Shown here: positions 13,670 to 26,680 of the stretch, one piece after another
Numbering within the stretch: the first letter of the stretch is position 1
How the letters are laid out: every line of letters starts with the position of its first letter
DNA from: Augochlora pura
Lineage: Eukaryota; Arthropoda; Insecta; Hymenoptera; Halictidae
Assembly (NCBI RefSeq): GCF_028453695.1
Contig: NC_135781.1
Location: 22,381,640 to 22,445,639 of the forward strand
Reading direction: 5' to 3'
DNA: 64,000 bases
Translations under genes and position numbers: made by a program
The notes under the pieces: generated by a model
Databases searched by the model: none
What the model was told of the DNA's origin: nothing
Seen by the model: only the letters and a program-made list of their open reading frames with translations

Positions 13670-13910
13670 CCCTTAACATTCCAATGCTACCGTATACGCG
13701 GCAAAGATCAATGAAACTGTAACATCTGATAGAAAATTGGAAAAATATACGCGAAGATTTTGACGGAAATATATCAGAGAATTTTTATAATGTATACATT
13801 CTTCTTTTATAATTGATACACGCATCTATCGTGCTCAATTTTCCTTCGCATAAAATCTAACTAGGACTTGGCTATATATAAACTTGAATTACTTCAGGTT
13901 CGCTACCGAG
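13670..13910. mobile_element. possible degenerate piggyBac-type MITE next to the previous one
   Basis: The left end TTAA + CCCTTAACATTCCAATG (13666-) resembles the left end of the 17.3-kb copy (CCCTTTGCATTCCAGTG). A TTAA at 13911-13914 gives a 241-bp element, the family length, but the right terminus is not a good inverse of the left. Confidence 0.3.
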
Positions 13911-13914
13911 TTAA

Positions 13915-16900
13915 AATTTATTAATCAGAAAATTTTCGAGTTTTATTCGACAGAATGAAAGTCTAACGTTTTAACAACATTGCGCGTCGTGTAAATGGAG
14001 ATTGTATAAATTCATTTCAAACGAATCTACCCTAAACATGTATGAATGTTTAGGACCGAATAATTTCCAATGCATTTAAATCGATGGAAAACGATGATGG
14101 GGGGGCAGGTCGCCGATAGTGCAGGGCTAATATTGGTCTCGATCGATGTTTGCATGCGGTGACAGGATTACGTTTGACTCACCGAATCAGTGCCACGGCC
14201 ATTTGTCACTTCGAGATTAAATAGAGAGCCGAACTGTCTTCGAGGAGGGAACACGGGACACGGTACAAGGGTGATTACTTGGCGTCCCTCTCGTTCCGGG
14301 TCACCCCGTCGGCCCCCGTGTCGGTTTTTACCAGTGTTACCAACTCCCCAGGAGATAAGACATCGTGCCGGAGGATGATCCTGGTCCCCGTCGTTCTATT
14401 AGCATGTGTCGGTCGGTCGTGATATTTTTCACGGCGAGACGCGCGCACCGTTTTCCTCGACAAATTGTATTCGTTCATGGGCTCCAGATGGATATTTGCA
14501 TTAGGGGTGGGGCCGCTCGTTCCCGCGCTTTTCTGCGCGCCAGGCCCGGCCCGATCCCGAGTCGCTATCTCCTTCCTCGGCAAACTGTGCATGTTTTGTG
14601 TTAACCATCGGTAGGGTGAACAAACGTTGCGACAGAATGCTTTTCTGTTGCCTACATCAATTGCTTCGTATATAAGCAATAATATAATAATAGCATAATA
14701 TATAATATATAAATAATAGCATTTCGTAATAAAACTTGCAGCAACCGTTTCATTAAGTTTAACAAACACGTTTCCATTTTTCGAAGATGCTAAGTTCACT
14801 GGATTCCGTGGATTCTCTTTCTTTGTCATCCTTTTGGATTATCTAATTATTGACTGGTGTATGTATTTATTGTATTCGAAGATTTTCAAAATGCGCGTGT
14901 AAACTCATAAAGTGTGGTAGCCTTTTCATTTTATTTTGTCGATAAAGATGTTTCTTTAATTCCAATTTTTATAAAATAATGTATCACGATGAGAAATCGT
15001 ACACAAACTATTATATATTTATATATCTATTAATATCGTATATTATTCTATTCCCTAATAATTTACACTTTCCTTTTCCTATGACGAATCTGAACCCCAA
15101 ATATTGCAAATGGCTTAATTTTCATTTAACTTTGAAGCATACAGTCAGTGGTCCAGATAGTAACTGCATCGTAGAGCAATGACACCTTGCAAATATTCTT
15201 CATTAATTTTTTGTTAGCATCCCAATTAATGCTCAAATGGAACGAACGTTCCGAACTAACCCAATACTCAATAGTTGACTTCGAATTTTTATGCAAACAG
15301 AAGATGTCTAAATTAAACGTAAGAAACTTAAGTCAAATAAAAATGTTTCAATAATTCCACTAAAACGTAAATAACTAAAATATTCTCAAATTCTTTCGGT
15401 GTTTTCATAAAATCAGCAGTTTGGTCACTAGACTTGTTCATTTATACGTACACTGTCAAAAATTGTGTTATCTTTATATTTATATTGTTTATAAATAATT
15501 ATTTTGATGAATGTATTCTTACAATTTTTATGATTAATACTATATCGTAATTATTCAAGGAAAACCAAAGTTGCACTACACTTTTTACTGTGAAATAGGC
15601 GTCGCTATCTTCAGTGCTCTATTTAAAGTTATGAAGGCAGTAAAACATCGATGAAATAGCTAAATGTTTCTTTTTAAAACCAGTAACGACGTCAATAGCT
15701 GAATAATTGAATATTATCAATTACCACGTGACAATTATCTGCTATTTCCAACGTGTAAGTCATTAGCTTCAAGCTTTTTTTAGGATTTGAAACGTTACCG
15801 CGTCTGTTGTCGAGCATTTAACGCGTCACTCTGGCTTCTTTTAATCTTCTCTAGCTAGCTATAGAATGTTTTTTTTTACTGTTCCAATATATTATTTGAA
15901 CGGCATTTTCTTTTGTTCTGCATCTTTTTTTTGCTCGGTTCGAAATCGGCACGACATTCACAGCGTCATTTCGAAAGTTTCGGCTACAGCATCTGCCCGT
16001 TTTTCCACGCGTCACGTACGTAGACACGGCCCCCAAACAAAAATCACGCACGTGAAGGTGGGGTGCATAAATTATGGCAAACGCCATCTTTCTCCTATGC
16101 CGTGCGGATTGGACGAATGAAAAAAATCCATCCCTCGGCGGAACCGCTCTCTCTCTCCTGCACTCGCGCAGTTTCGCCGGGAATATGCGAACGTGTCCGC
16201 GCCATTTTTCTTACCACCCCCTAGTATCATCGTTTCGCAAACGTCGTTATCGCGCTCGATCCACCGCCTATTCGATTGTGGAATCGCTATACACACGACT
16301 GAACCAGTATTATATTAACAATAATCGCCCTTGGAGAATATTATCCGCTCGCTATAGTTCATTTATGCTTTCAACAACCTAGAATCGCAATTCTAAATCG
16401 CATTTAGAAATTAAATAAATTGTGTTCTAATACTTTTCATAAGTTGATGGTAGTGTTACAATATTATTAAGTTTATCTTATATCTTCACAAATGCATAAT
16501 CGTGTAAATAAATATACCGAGTCAAAATTAGATCGTTCAACGAAACTTGGCACACAATTAATAGTTATTCTTCTTTTAAAAAATTATTACAGTGGAACTA
16601 ATTTTAAGACTAAGTGTACCGAGGATTTAAACTGAAACACTTCTGTGCTTTATTTACATTTTTCATAATTTTTATTACAATACATTTGGATAAAGGAATT
16701 TGTTCTGTAGTTACTCACAGTTTCATTTATTAACTTTTTTTAACATATTTTGCGAGCTGCATATTTCTTATATATACGTTAATTTTTCTATATATTTTAA
16801 TCGAACACGTGTACGATAGAAATAATTAATTATTTAGTTTCACTGAACAATTAATTGATAATAACTGTAGCAACGCTAGTAAAATGACTGGTTCGACAAT

Positions 16901-17273
16901 TCGTACTCCATTGCAGTGATTGGAATTATAAACACACCTCCGTCGGAAACTATCAAATAAATTTATTTATCCGAGCGGATATTAATATAAAAATTGAGAA
17001 AAATATAGATAAATTTAATCTTGTAATTTTCATAAGTCAACACAAACGAGTCACTTTCAACTCGCAGTAGATAACGTGTTAACAAATGTTGCGATTTCTT
17101 GGAACGTAGTTCGTTTTGCTTGCGAAACATTAATTGTTCTCACAGCAGCAAACATATTTAGAAGTTGTTTCAGAATAAATTATCATGCCCGTCGCTTCGT
17201 ACAGCTGTAGTACGTACATCACCGTTAAAATTAGTTCTAAACAATGTTTGCTTAAAAGATGTGCAAAATAAAA
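13915..17273. other. no gene supported
   Basis: GC-rich islands lie at about 14190-14620 and 16020-16300 in otherwise AT-rich DNA. The 185-codon - strand frame at 14275-14829 combines island sequence with the dispersed repeat at 14621 and resembles no protein. Confidence 0.55.
14621..14676. repeat. dispersed repeat, copy 1
   Basis: About 55 bp beginning AAACGTTGCGACAGAATGCT and ending ATTGCTTCGTATATAA is clearly related to 26627-26680. Both copies lie in open frames on the - strand that end in similar peptide stretches (EAIDVGNRKAF and EAVSVGDSEAF), so the peptide likeness reflects shared DNA rather than a protein family. Confidence 0.7.
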
Positions 17274-17277
17274 TTAA

Positions 17278-17517
17278 CCCTTTGCATTCCAGTGGCGACT
17301 CTGAGGCACCACTAAAATTGTTCCAGCACGATCCGAAATAATTTTTATATTATGCAAAATTAGATTTCATAAATTATTAAAAGTATAACTGTTGTTGCAT
17401 AAGTTACAAAATTCAATTTCATACGCATAAAATATATTTTGTCATATAAAATTGAAATGCTGTATGTCAGAGAAGTTATTTTAGAATTAGAGTTCAAATA
17501 GCTTGTAGTGCAAAGGG
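17278..17517. mobile_element. piggyBac-type MITE, 240 bp
   Basis: The element is bounded by TTAA on both sides (17274-17277, 17518-17521). Its ends are CCCTTTGCATTCCAG on the left and the inverse of CCCTTTGCACTACAAG on the right. The interior is AT-rich and shows no transposase. The terminal CCC...GGG and the TTAA duplication match the piggyBac superfamily. The left end continues GTGGCGACTCTGAGGCACC, which I associate with a repeat common in bee genomes (recollection, not verified). Confidence 0.75.
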
Positions 17518-17521
17518 TTAA

Positions 17522-20500
17522 TACAACGAACGGAAGCCTTGTCGACGACAAGAAATAGAATGGAAAAGTACTGACAATTAACAATGCGTCGTGTTGATAT
17601 GTAAACCAAAAGTCTGGATAGAATACATGCATTCCTAATAAAAAGTTCCGTGTCAGAACGATTGAAAGATTATTTATTGTTTTTACTATTTTCACTGGGA
17701 ACAAAGTACTTGCTGGATCGCGAAAACTGACTTGCCGGGAGAAGCGCGTCGCAATAAAAACGCTTTCACGGAACGATCTACTATTTGCCTGTGAATGGAA
17801 TCAAAGTTTTATGCGCACGATAGTATCGGCGCATAACTTTTTATGGCGTCGCTGGGACCGTTGCTGAAAGTATTTCTCCGGTCTACGTGTCCACACCCTT
17901 TACACGATCGAAAACAAGGGTGCAGGAGAACCGGTTAATGGCGGAGATCTCGCGTCTTTTATCTTTAATTTTATCGTCGTTTTTCGACATTCGTTATTTG
18001 TACATAAGTGATTATTATTACTCACGGATGGAACACATGTCTGATTAAACGTTGCCAGATATCGGCTAAAAATAATTTAATATCTGCAGATAAATAAAAC
18101 GGGGACGAATGGTTCGATGTATCAGCGGAGCACAATATTTCTTTCGAAAGTAATCGTAATCATTGATCGAAAACGAATAAATGGATATATATAAACTCTT
18201 GATTTATTAAACCTTTTGAACGGGATCAATTTGATCAAGAAATCAACTGGAAAATATTCGCGAAAAGGTGTTTTTGCTAGTTTTTATTAAGGTCATCAAA
18301 TTGAGTAATGATACAAAGATTTTAGCTATCGATTATGAAGAAGTTATTAACAAAAATATATTATTGAAACAGTTTAGTCAATTTTGTTGATTCATTTACA
18401 TTTTCTGATCTGTCTTTACGTTGAGGCAAAGCATTCAATCTTTCATTAAAATCACTTTTGTAGAACCAAAAATGATAATTGAGATCACTAACCTAACATG
18501 AACCTTATCTATGTATATCTGAAATCTAATTCAAATTTAAGAAATGTAACACAAAAGTGTATTTGCGAACGTTTCCAAACTGTCTCCGAGGACGCGTTCA
18601 ACAACTCATTATTTACTTAATAATCATGATTATTTTGTGTTATTAATAACATATATAATATAACTGGATTTCATCCATATCAAATTGTGGAATCATAAGA
18701 CCAATTTAATATTTTTACACTATTCCACACTTATAAAAATTATTTTATAATTATTATATAATTACTATATATATAGTTTCTGCAATTTCCGTCTTTCATA
18801 ATTTCTTGCAAATATTTTGGAAAATTTTTGTTTTCATCAACGTTATTTAGGATGATGATCACGGTAGCACATTAAAAAATTTTCAAGACAAAAAAATATA
18901 TGTAGACAATTCTGAATAAAATAAATAAAATGGAGGAAAAGAACAATGGATCCGTCAGTCGTCGAGAGCAAGCAGATGTTGATTCGAAGTTGAAAAAATT
19001 GTGACAGGCGAACGACAAGCTGAAAATTCGTGGTTCGGAGTGCGTTAGCACGGCTGGAAGCGATTATGGTCAATCGCGAGAGCGTCAGCGCCGAAATATA
19101 AAAGTTCGTTCATCCCGGGGTGGTTCCGGTTTGCGACACGTTTCCGTTTGTCCGAAAGCTCGTCTTGCCGGAAGGGAATCTGTCGCGCACGAGGATATTT
19201 TCCGTAACCGTATGCACCTGGCGCGATCGCGCATTCGACGAAAATTGCTCTGTATTGTGCTTCATGACGCCGAGCCGAGCGGAGCCGCGCCGCGCGCCGC
19301 GCCAGGCCGGAGTGTTGTAGCAACTTTGGTCATTGAACTGTGCTAGACATGTGGCGCGAATTTACATACGCAACGTGTCCAGAAATTCAGGGTACCTTAT
19401 GATTTTAGTAACTTGAACATTTCGGTCTTGCGACTGGCGACGAACGTTTTTATTTTGCATGAATAATTTTCGCATGATTAATGATCTTCCGTCTCTTAAA
19501 TTCTTTTGCCTTTCTACTATTTTAAGCCTCATTTATTTTGTCCTGAATACAATCTATTGACGTTCCATGAATTTTTATACGAAATGAAAATTATTTGTAT
19601 GCATGGTACGAAGTGCAATGGTTAAATAAAAATCTGTTTTTCCTTTTAATACTTTTAACAAATTGTGGATAATATAACAGTGTTTTTAAATGATCCCAGA
19701 GGCTCTATAATTTAGTCGTTTCTAAGGTAAAAGCATATAACTGGTAGTAATAGTAATTATAATAATTTATAATAATATATAATGCTCTGCACCTTTTAAG
19801 CCACGTATTTGCTATTTATAAAATGTAATTATTTATGCAAAGATTTGTTACCATTCCGTAAATGTGACAGTATTTTTAAATTATTCCAGTTGCGTCACTT
19901 CATTGTTATTTGAAATACCGCGATTTCTTGGTAAACAGAAAGTTCCTTACACCTATATATTGTACATGCATTTTATTACAAAAGATATACGGTTGGTAAT
20001 CAATATCGGGAATAGTCGCCAGTAGACGAAGCAAGGATTTCATTAAGAGATAATATTTTCAAGGTAGTGCAAAGTGATTTAAAAAAAAAACCCATAACCG
20101 AAGAACCTGACAAAGGAACGAGGCTGCGTGTTGTAGGCAAGAGTGAAACCGCGAACGCGCGGCTGCAAACCACGAACATTTCCAAGGTACGTCCGTTAAA
20201 GCGCAACGGAAATTGCGCGAATGGTCACGGGATGAGATTGCCTCTCCAGGGTTGCAAAGTTATGCCGCGGAAGTTCGACCGATGCAAATATCTTTGTCGT
20301 TTACACTTACACTCTCGGTTGCATCGAAATTCTACCGCGAATTACGCCTGCTCTCTCGGACAACAAAAAAAGACAGATCGCATGGAGTACGAAAGCAGAA
20401 TTTCATTTAGTTGTACGAAATTGAATTGGAAAATTAAGTCGGAGAAACATTGCACGTTCTATCAGTACGCTAAAAGGTTTGTGAATTTTATTTCTGACAG

Positions 20501-23500
20501 AAATTGATAGATGAACTGCGAGAAAAAATTGGAAAAGTTTAACGGTGATTGTAAATGTAAAAATGAATAGTTTCTGATTATTTCTTTTACGATTCTCGAT
20601 ATGACAGAAATGTTTCTTTGAGAATTTTTTAGGTAAACTTGAAGTGTTTGTTTACACTTAAGTTGCAGATTTTATGTATCTATGTATTTATGACAAAAAC
20701 GAATCAGTCAAATGCAAAACTGTGAAGATAATGGATATTTAGGGACGAGAGAGACAGTTCTATTTAACTTATATTTTTTCAACTTAGACAATATTTATTT
20801 TGCATAATGACTGATAGAAAACTGGCAGTACTTCTATATCACTTTCACAAAGAATTTTCTAGTTTACTAAAAAACTGTTTACCGTATTTCACGTACTACA
20901 AAATAGTTCACGAAATTGCAAATTCGTATAAATATCCTAAAAGTAATTATTATTAACCCTCTGTACTATGTGTGTTGGACTATTCATACAATATTACATA
21001 TCTCATTGTACTGTTAATATTTGGCAATTAATACATACATACAATAAATCTAAATTTTTTTATTGTGTAAAAAAATGTATTAACCATAAAAAAAAATATA
21101 AAATTTATCCGAGAAGTACAATTGAACAGCGAGTGGATTTCGCATCTTTTTATTTCCCATAAAAATCCATTGTTTAGTCATAGTAGAAATTATACGGTAT
21201 TTAAATAAATCCAATTGAGCCATTGTTATAGTGCAGTGTCGTTGCGTTATTATAAATTCATTAAAATGATTTTAGAAATACAGGAATACCTACATATATG
21301 GCTTCTATTTCTTGCAATCGATGCAGAACATTTTTATCTTGCACAAAGCTGCGCAGTTTATTTATACCAAACGCTGCTGCTTTATTTAAAGTCTGTGTAT
21401 TAGCGATCGAAGGAAATCGAGACTTTCGAAGAACTTTTTCCATGTATTCTATCACAGGATATTCAAATGATTGAAAACATATTGATCGATGTTGGAACAG
21501 CGACTGAAATGTTTCTAGGTCATATTGTTACTCGAATTAGATTTGGATTTGCAGTTATTACTATGGATATCCTCACTCCGCGTTAAAATCACAATGATTC
21601 AGATCTTCAATTTAACTCTAACTGAATTGTAATTTAATTGTAAACCTTTATAAATATAAGTTGTTTTTAGTACACATTTAAAGTTCAATTTTAAGTTACT
21701 ACTTTAAACGATACCTTCAAGTAAAACATAAGAGTACTGTTATTTTTTAATTTACTTAGATATATTTCAGGAACTCGAAACAGATTAAATATATTGATTG
21801 GTAAATTAAGTAAACAAATAACTACTGTACATATATACGTTCAAGTAACTTAGTATCAGGTTACTTAGTATTAATTGTGTTTGAAATTGCATAATTGTTT
21901 CGAATCTTTAAAATTTGTTTTCACAAAGTTTTCCTGATAAATACACGTCGATCCTATATGTTACAGTACATTAACTTTATGTTAAAAGCAAAATTAAAAT
22001 TAAAAGCATCAAATGCTCGTTCTATATTGACTCGTCTAGTTGGAACATTGTGACTTGTTACTAGTATTTCTAGTATATTTGCATTTCAGTCAACTCTCTG
22101 TAAGTTCGTCTACTTTCGATAGTAAACGGTAAACTTGCTTGCAGGTATTTTAACTTTTTCAGAGTTTTATTTTTCTTACCGTCTAATTAGAAGTTCTTCC
22201 GATTTTCGAAAAGCTACAAATTTTCCCTTTATGCTAAAACATATGATATAAAAGCTTCAGTGAATTTATAAGTGTATCCTTATAACAGATATGCTAACGT
22301 GTTACGGAAGAAACACATAGGCAATTTCTACCGGAATAAAACCGACGAAGCTAATCCGGCGATGGGTCAGATTGATCATTCTCGAAAAGCACTCTAAATC
22401 GCGAAAAAGATCGAAAAAAAAGCCACCGGCTAAACGGGACAGAGGCCACCAACGTTCGAAACACGTTCGCGCCCGGCACGTGGTCAACGAGGAAAAAAAA
22501 GGGAGGAAGCAGGATCGATTGTAATAAGGGACGAAATTTATGGGGACGCGATATACTCGAAGATTTACCGCGCCATCGCCGTTAATAAATAACAAAATCG
22601 TCGGGGCAGCGGTCGTCGAAAAACACAAAAGGCCGAAAGCGGCGGTTCGCGATGTATAATTTATAAATATCGCCGGGCCAATTTGTTCGCGTCCCCGGAG
22701 CGATAATTCCACGGGCACCATAACCCGATCGCATTGTGCGCCGATTCCATAACTATCGTCGCGGTTTCGTCGTTCGAAATATGTCGCGACCATCCCTACT
22801 TTCGCGATCCGAGGAGAGGATGATGGCAGCGGCCATCGCAGCGCCGCCTCGTAGACCACCGGTGTTGATGGGATTTATCCGCCGAGGGAACGACCGAGCG
22901 AATAGACGTGCCATAAGTCCTGGAATTCAATTGCCGATGCCTGAAAATATTTCCATTTTCGCTTAAGGTTGAATCGCAGCTGCTGAGGCATCTTGTGTGG
23001 CTGAGGATCGCCGCAACACTGTACGTCTAGTACTGTTCATACTACAATAGTTTCCAGTTTAAAATTTATCGACCTCAATGGCTGAATTTAGATATTTTTA
23101 TTAAGTAAATTATGCATTGCTTGAAGATAATCGCATAACACCGCAAGCATGTAACCTGAAGATATAAAGTGCAGATATGCAGCGTTTTGCGTATCGATTT
23201 TATGTCTTCTCGCGTTCTATGTTTGCGTCGAATTTCTATTTTATACATTGGCTTAGAATCAAATACAATAAGTCGTTCAACTAGGATTAGACTAATACGA
23301 TTTATTGTATTTTGTCGGGATGTATAGTACGAGTCGCTCAGTATACTAGTTACATTTGCGAAGATAAAAGTTAAATTCATTTATACAGAACTCTGTCGTG
23401 ATAGCCAAAAATCTTATCATTTATTTTAGATTTAGATAAAGACAGAGTATAACAAAAAATTCATTTACTTATGTTTGTTCAATATCGAATTAAAAATCAA

Positions 23501-24371
23501 ATACTGGAATAACGCTAATAGAGTATTTAATTAATTTAGAGTACTCTGTTCAACACTATATTTTAAATGTTTTAATAAAAATATCGTGCACTATAAATGT
23601 AATGGACATACGCATACAATAAATGTTGTGGATAATTTGATAAAGAAGCATTATTTTTTATGTATCCAATATTCTATATTAAAAATCATATCTCGAATCA
23701 TTTCTAGAAGAGGATTGCATACTGGCATTGCAATAATAAATTGATATATACGATCAAAAGCGGATACAGTTAAGCGATAAAATTGAATAACTTTTTAAAA
23801 ATATTACGTTCCCGAAGCACAGTAAAAACAGTTCCTCCAATAAAATAACATGTACCGAGTAATTTTAAGAAAATATGAAACAATGGAATGGTACATTCGC
23901 CTAATAATTTCCATGAATTCATTTGTCAGAAGTTGCAGTGAACTAACTGCGGGCGAAATGAAAGCATTGCCACCAGTTTGATGGTTGTAATTTTACTGAT
24001 TTCTTACAATCAGTATATCTTGGTGTGAATGTGTGATATCTTTGCCAGCTCGAGATTAGGCCTTTCCAGTTTCGTGGTCGCTGCTGGTATCGAATCTCCG
24101 GTTGCGGGAAGCAGCCAGTCCGGAGGGCGTTAACACCGATAGGTTTATCAAGCGACGAATTGCTTTATCATAAGAATACTAAAAAAGGAAGAGAGGAAGA
24201 CAAGCGAGAAGAAATCAGAGGCGCGTTGCATGAGATTTCATAGAGAGCGACCAAGCTCGCGTATTCTAATCACCCGCAATAATATTGCCAACTGCATGCT
24301 GAAATATAAATTGAAATCTGTACGATTAGTATTGAAAATGGATTAACATTAAATGGACATTGATATCGGAA
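17522..24371. other. no gene supported
   Basis: Mostly AT-rich. GC-rich islands lie at about 19060-19340 and 22370-22960. The 186-codon - strand frame at 22302-22859 lies over the second island and has no recognisable domain. Isolated fragments of the TAGACTGCGGAT family are likely near 19439-19480 and 21327-21368. TTAA + CCCTCTGTACTATG at 20953 looks like one end of a piggyBac-type element without a clear partner. Confidence 0.5.
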
Positions 24372-24660
24372 TTGGGCAAAATGTAAACTGATTAACGATT
24401 ATAACTCGTTAATTATTATAATCGGGGAAAAAGTAATACGATTAACGGTTAACGATTATATCCCGTTAGTCATTACAACTAATTTATAATAATTGGACAA
24501 AGAATAATTTGACCAATGATTACCGATTTCAACTTGTTAATTTATAATAATTGGGAAAAATTAATTTGCTCGATCATTACCAATTACGACTCGTTAATTT
24601 ATAATAATTGGGCAAAGAATAATTTGATTAATGTTTACTGTAACTCATTAGTTATTATAA
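24372..24660. repeat. degenerate tandem repeat of about 58 bp
   Basis: Five units begin near 24372, 24423, 24492, 24550 and 24607, each with a TTGGGCAAAGAATAATTTGA-like start and a CTCGTTAATTTATAATAATT-like end. Unit length varies from about 50 to 70 bp; the last two are the most regular. AT-rich, non-coding. Confidence 0.7.
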
Positions 24661-25935
24661 ATTACTTGTTATGATTAAATAGTTATGGCCAACTTTGATT
24701 GATACTTACAATTACTAAAACTCTTTATATGAAATACAAGTGAATTTTAATGTGTAAAAAAGAAACTTACTTAAAGACTTAACTACTGACTTTAAAAGTG
24801 AAGCAAAAATATCCAGCAATTTTCCCAATCAAGGAGGAGGACTTAAAGGTATAAATTACTTTCAATTTTATTGCACGAATAAAAATAAGCCATGGTACAA
24901 TGGATTTAGAATTTCCGAAGATCCTATGGGTTTAGTTAATAGATTTTCTACCCATCATTGCAATTTAAATGCTTCATTAGGAATCGTTAAATTTATTTTC
25001 ATTTTACAAATATGAACAGTGCTTGCCAATCGAGAAATTTCGAGAATTATTCGCATTACACTAGAGATAGAGCTTTTCCCTTTGCATTAATTCCTTATGT
25101 AATCCCAAAATACATAAGACTAAAAATATTTTATAATTTCCTCAGTAGGAATTTAGATATTAATAATTAGTAATATCGAACATATATACGTGCTACAATC
25201 CCGTAATTGCTGAATACACCACTTGGTTCGAAGCATTAATAAATAAATAATTAAATAACTTCGACACTAAAAATGTCACGCGAATGCTACGTAACCGTAC
25301 GGTAGGTAAATTTACGATACGTATTGTATTTTTGATTCTCTCCCTCGCTGCCCGATTTATCGGCCACCCTCTGTAAAATTCACGTTGGCAGTGACGCGAC
25401 ACCTATCGGCTCGCGCCCCCGCAGTTTTTGTTATTTTTTCACGGCTTCGCTTTTTTTTTTTCGTTCCTTTTCCCGTTTTGTTTCGCGTAAACGCGACAGG
25501 TAGTTGAATTTTATGGCTTATTTTATCGTGGCGATCTGCGGAGAGAGTTAAACGAAACGTAGTGAGTTATTTTCGCGGTGTTTCGCCACGATGCAATGGA
25601 GCGGTTCTCCGTTTTATGGTGAATCGATACCGCGCCCATATTCCACGATTATACAAGTTTATCGAGACGAAGAGAGATCGCCGAGTTATAAATTCTGCCC
25701 GGTTTTTGGAGGGACGATCCATCGCGCGGAGATGACCCGTTCGCATCTGGCCGCTCGCGTCGATAATCGATATTAAAATTAGCATGACACCGCAATAGAA
25801 ATAGCCTGTTCCGATCCGTTTTCATTCCGCGAATAATTTAGCGCGGCTTCGCTCGTGGCCGTACAATTTTAAACAATCGTTAACACGTTACAACGTGTAG
25901 AAATTAAGGTGTCGCAGTTTCTGATATTAATTATT

Positions 25936-26100
25936 AGCCTGAGGATTTTTATTCAAAATAAAAGTTCTCTGCAACTATAGCAAAACAGGAGCTGGTTAAG
26001 TTATTTTCCTGCTTTAACAATTTTAATAAATCTCACGCGATATTCGAAGTTATTGTCAGGTACTCAATTTTATCATAAATATATTATGATAAATTAATAT
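25936..26100. mobile_element. decayed member of the TAGACTGCGGAT family
   Basis: The left part TAGCCTGAGGATTTTTATTC, then AAAATAAAAGTTCTCTGC, matches the family's left end. The right part (ATTTTATCATAAATATATTA, about 26070-26090) is a weak match to its right end. Confidence 0.35.
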
Positions 26101-26626
26101 TATCATGAATATTAATTATGCTGTTTCATAAAAACCAGCATATATTTCCTTAAATTATTAGCTACTTTAATAATCATTTCCAATGAAACAAGCTTATTAA
26201 ATAAATTACCCATAATCGTATCATTATAATTTCAATCGTCGATACTTCATAAGTTTGAAGCTTGTCAAAGCGACACCTTTGTTACACGATTTTGTTGTTG
26301 TTACATTCAAGGCTACCAGCAGAAAACATAATTAATGTTTCAGTATAGAATAATTCAGTGTTACAAGAGCTTTGGAATTACTTCAGCCAGAAGAATTATA
26401 CACGAAAACTTGGCAGAACAACCTGTGCCGTCATCTTCGCTAATTTCTTTGTTATTTCGATAATTAACGCACACGATTTCCATTAACACGTTGCGACCGC
26501 AATGTGCTTAGACTTTCTGCGAGGGGAAACGTGTCTTCTATGTTTATGGTCTAGCGTGTGCATACACGCGCGCGCGCGCAGCAGACAACGATATTGTTGC
26601 GTGGTCACGTTGGATAACTAACTGTA

Positions 26627-26680
26627 AAACGTTGCAATAGAACGCTTCGCTGTCGCCTACACTAACTGCTTCATGAATAA
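26627..26680. repeat. dispersed repeat, copy 2
   Basis: Begins AAACGTTGCAATAGAACGCT and continues CGCTGTCGCCTAC, then ACTGCTTCATGAATAA. Matches the copy at 14621-14676 at most positions without gaps. Confidence 0.7.

Noticed and set aside
14275..14829. 185-codon - strand open frame
   Set aside because: It runs through a GC-rich island and a dispersed repeat, and its composition changes abruptly along the length. The peptide likeness to a frame near 26.6 kb comes from shared repeat DNA.
22302..22859. 186-codon - strand open frame
   Set aside because: Lies over a GC-rich island with no recognisable domain and no neighbouring exon structure. Long chance frames are expected in such islands.
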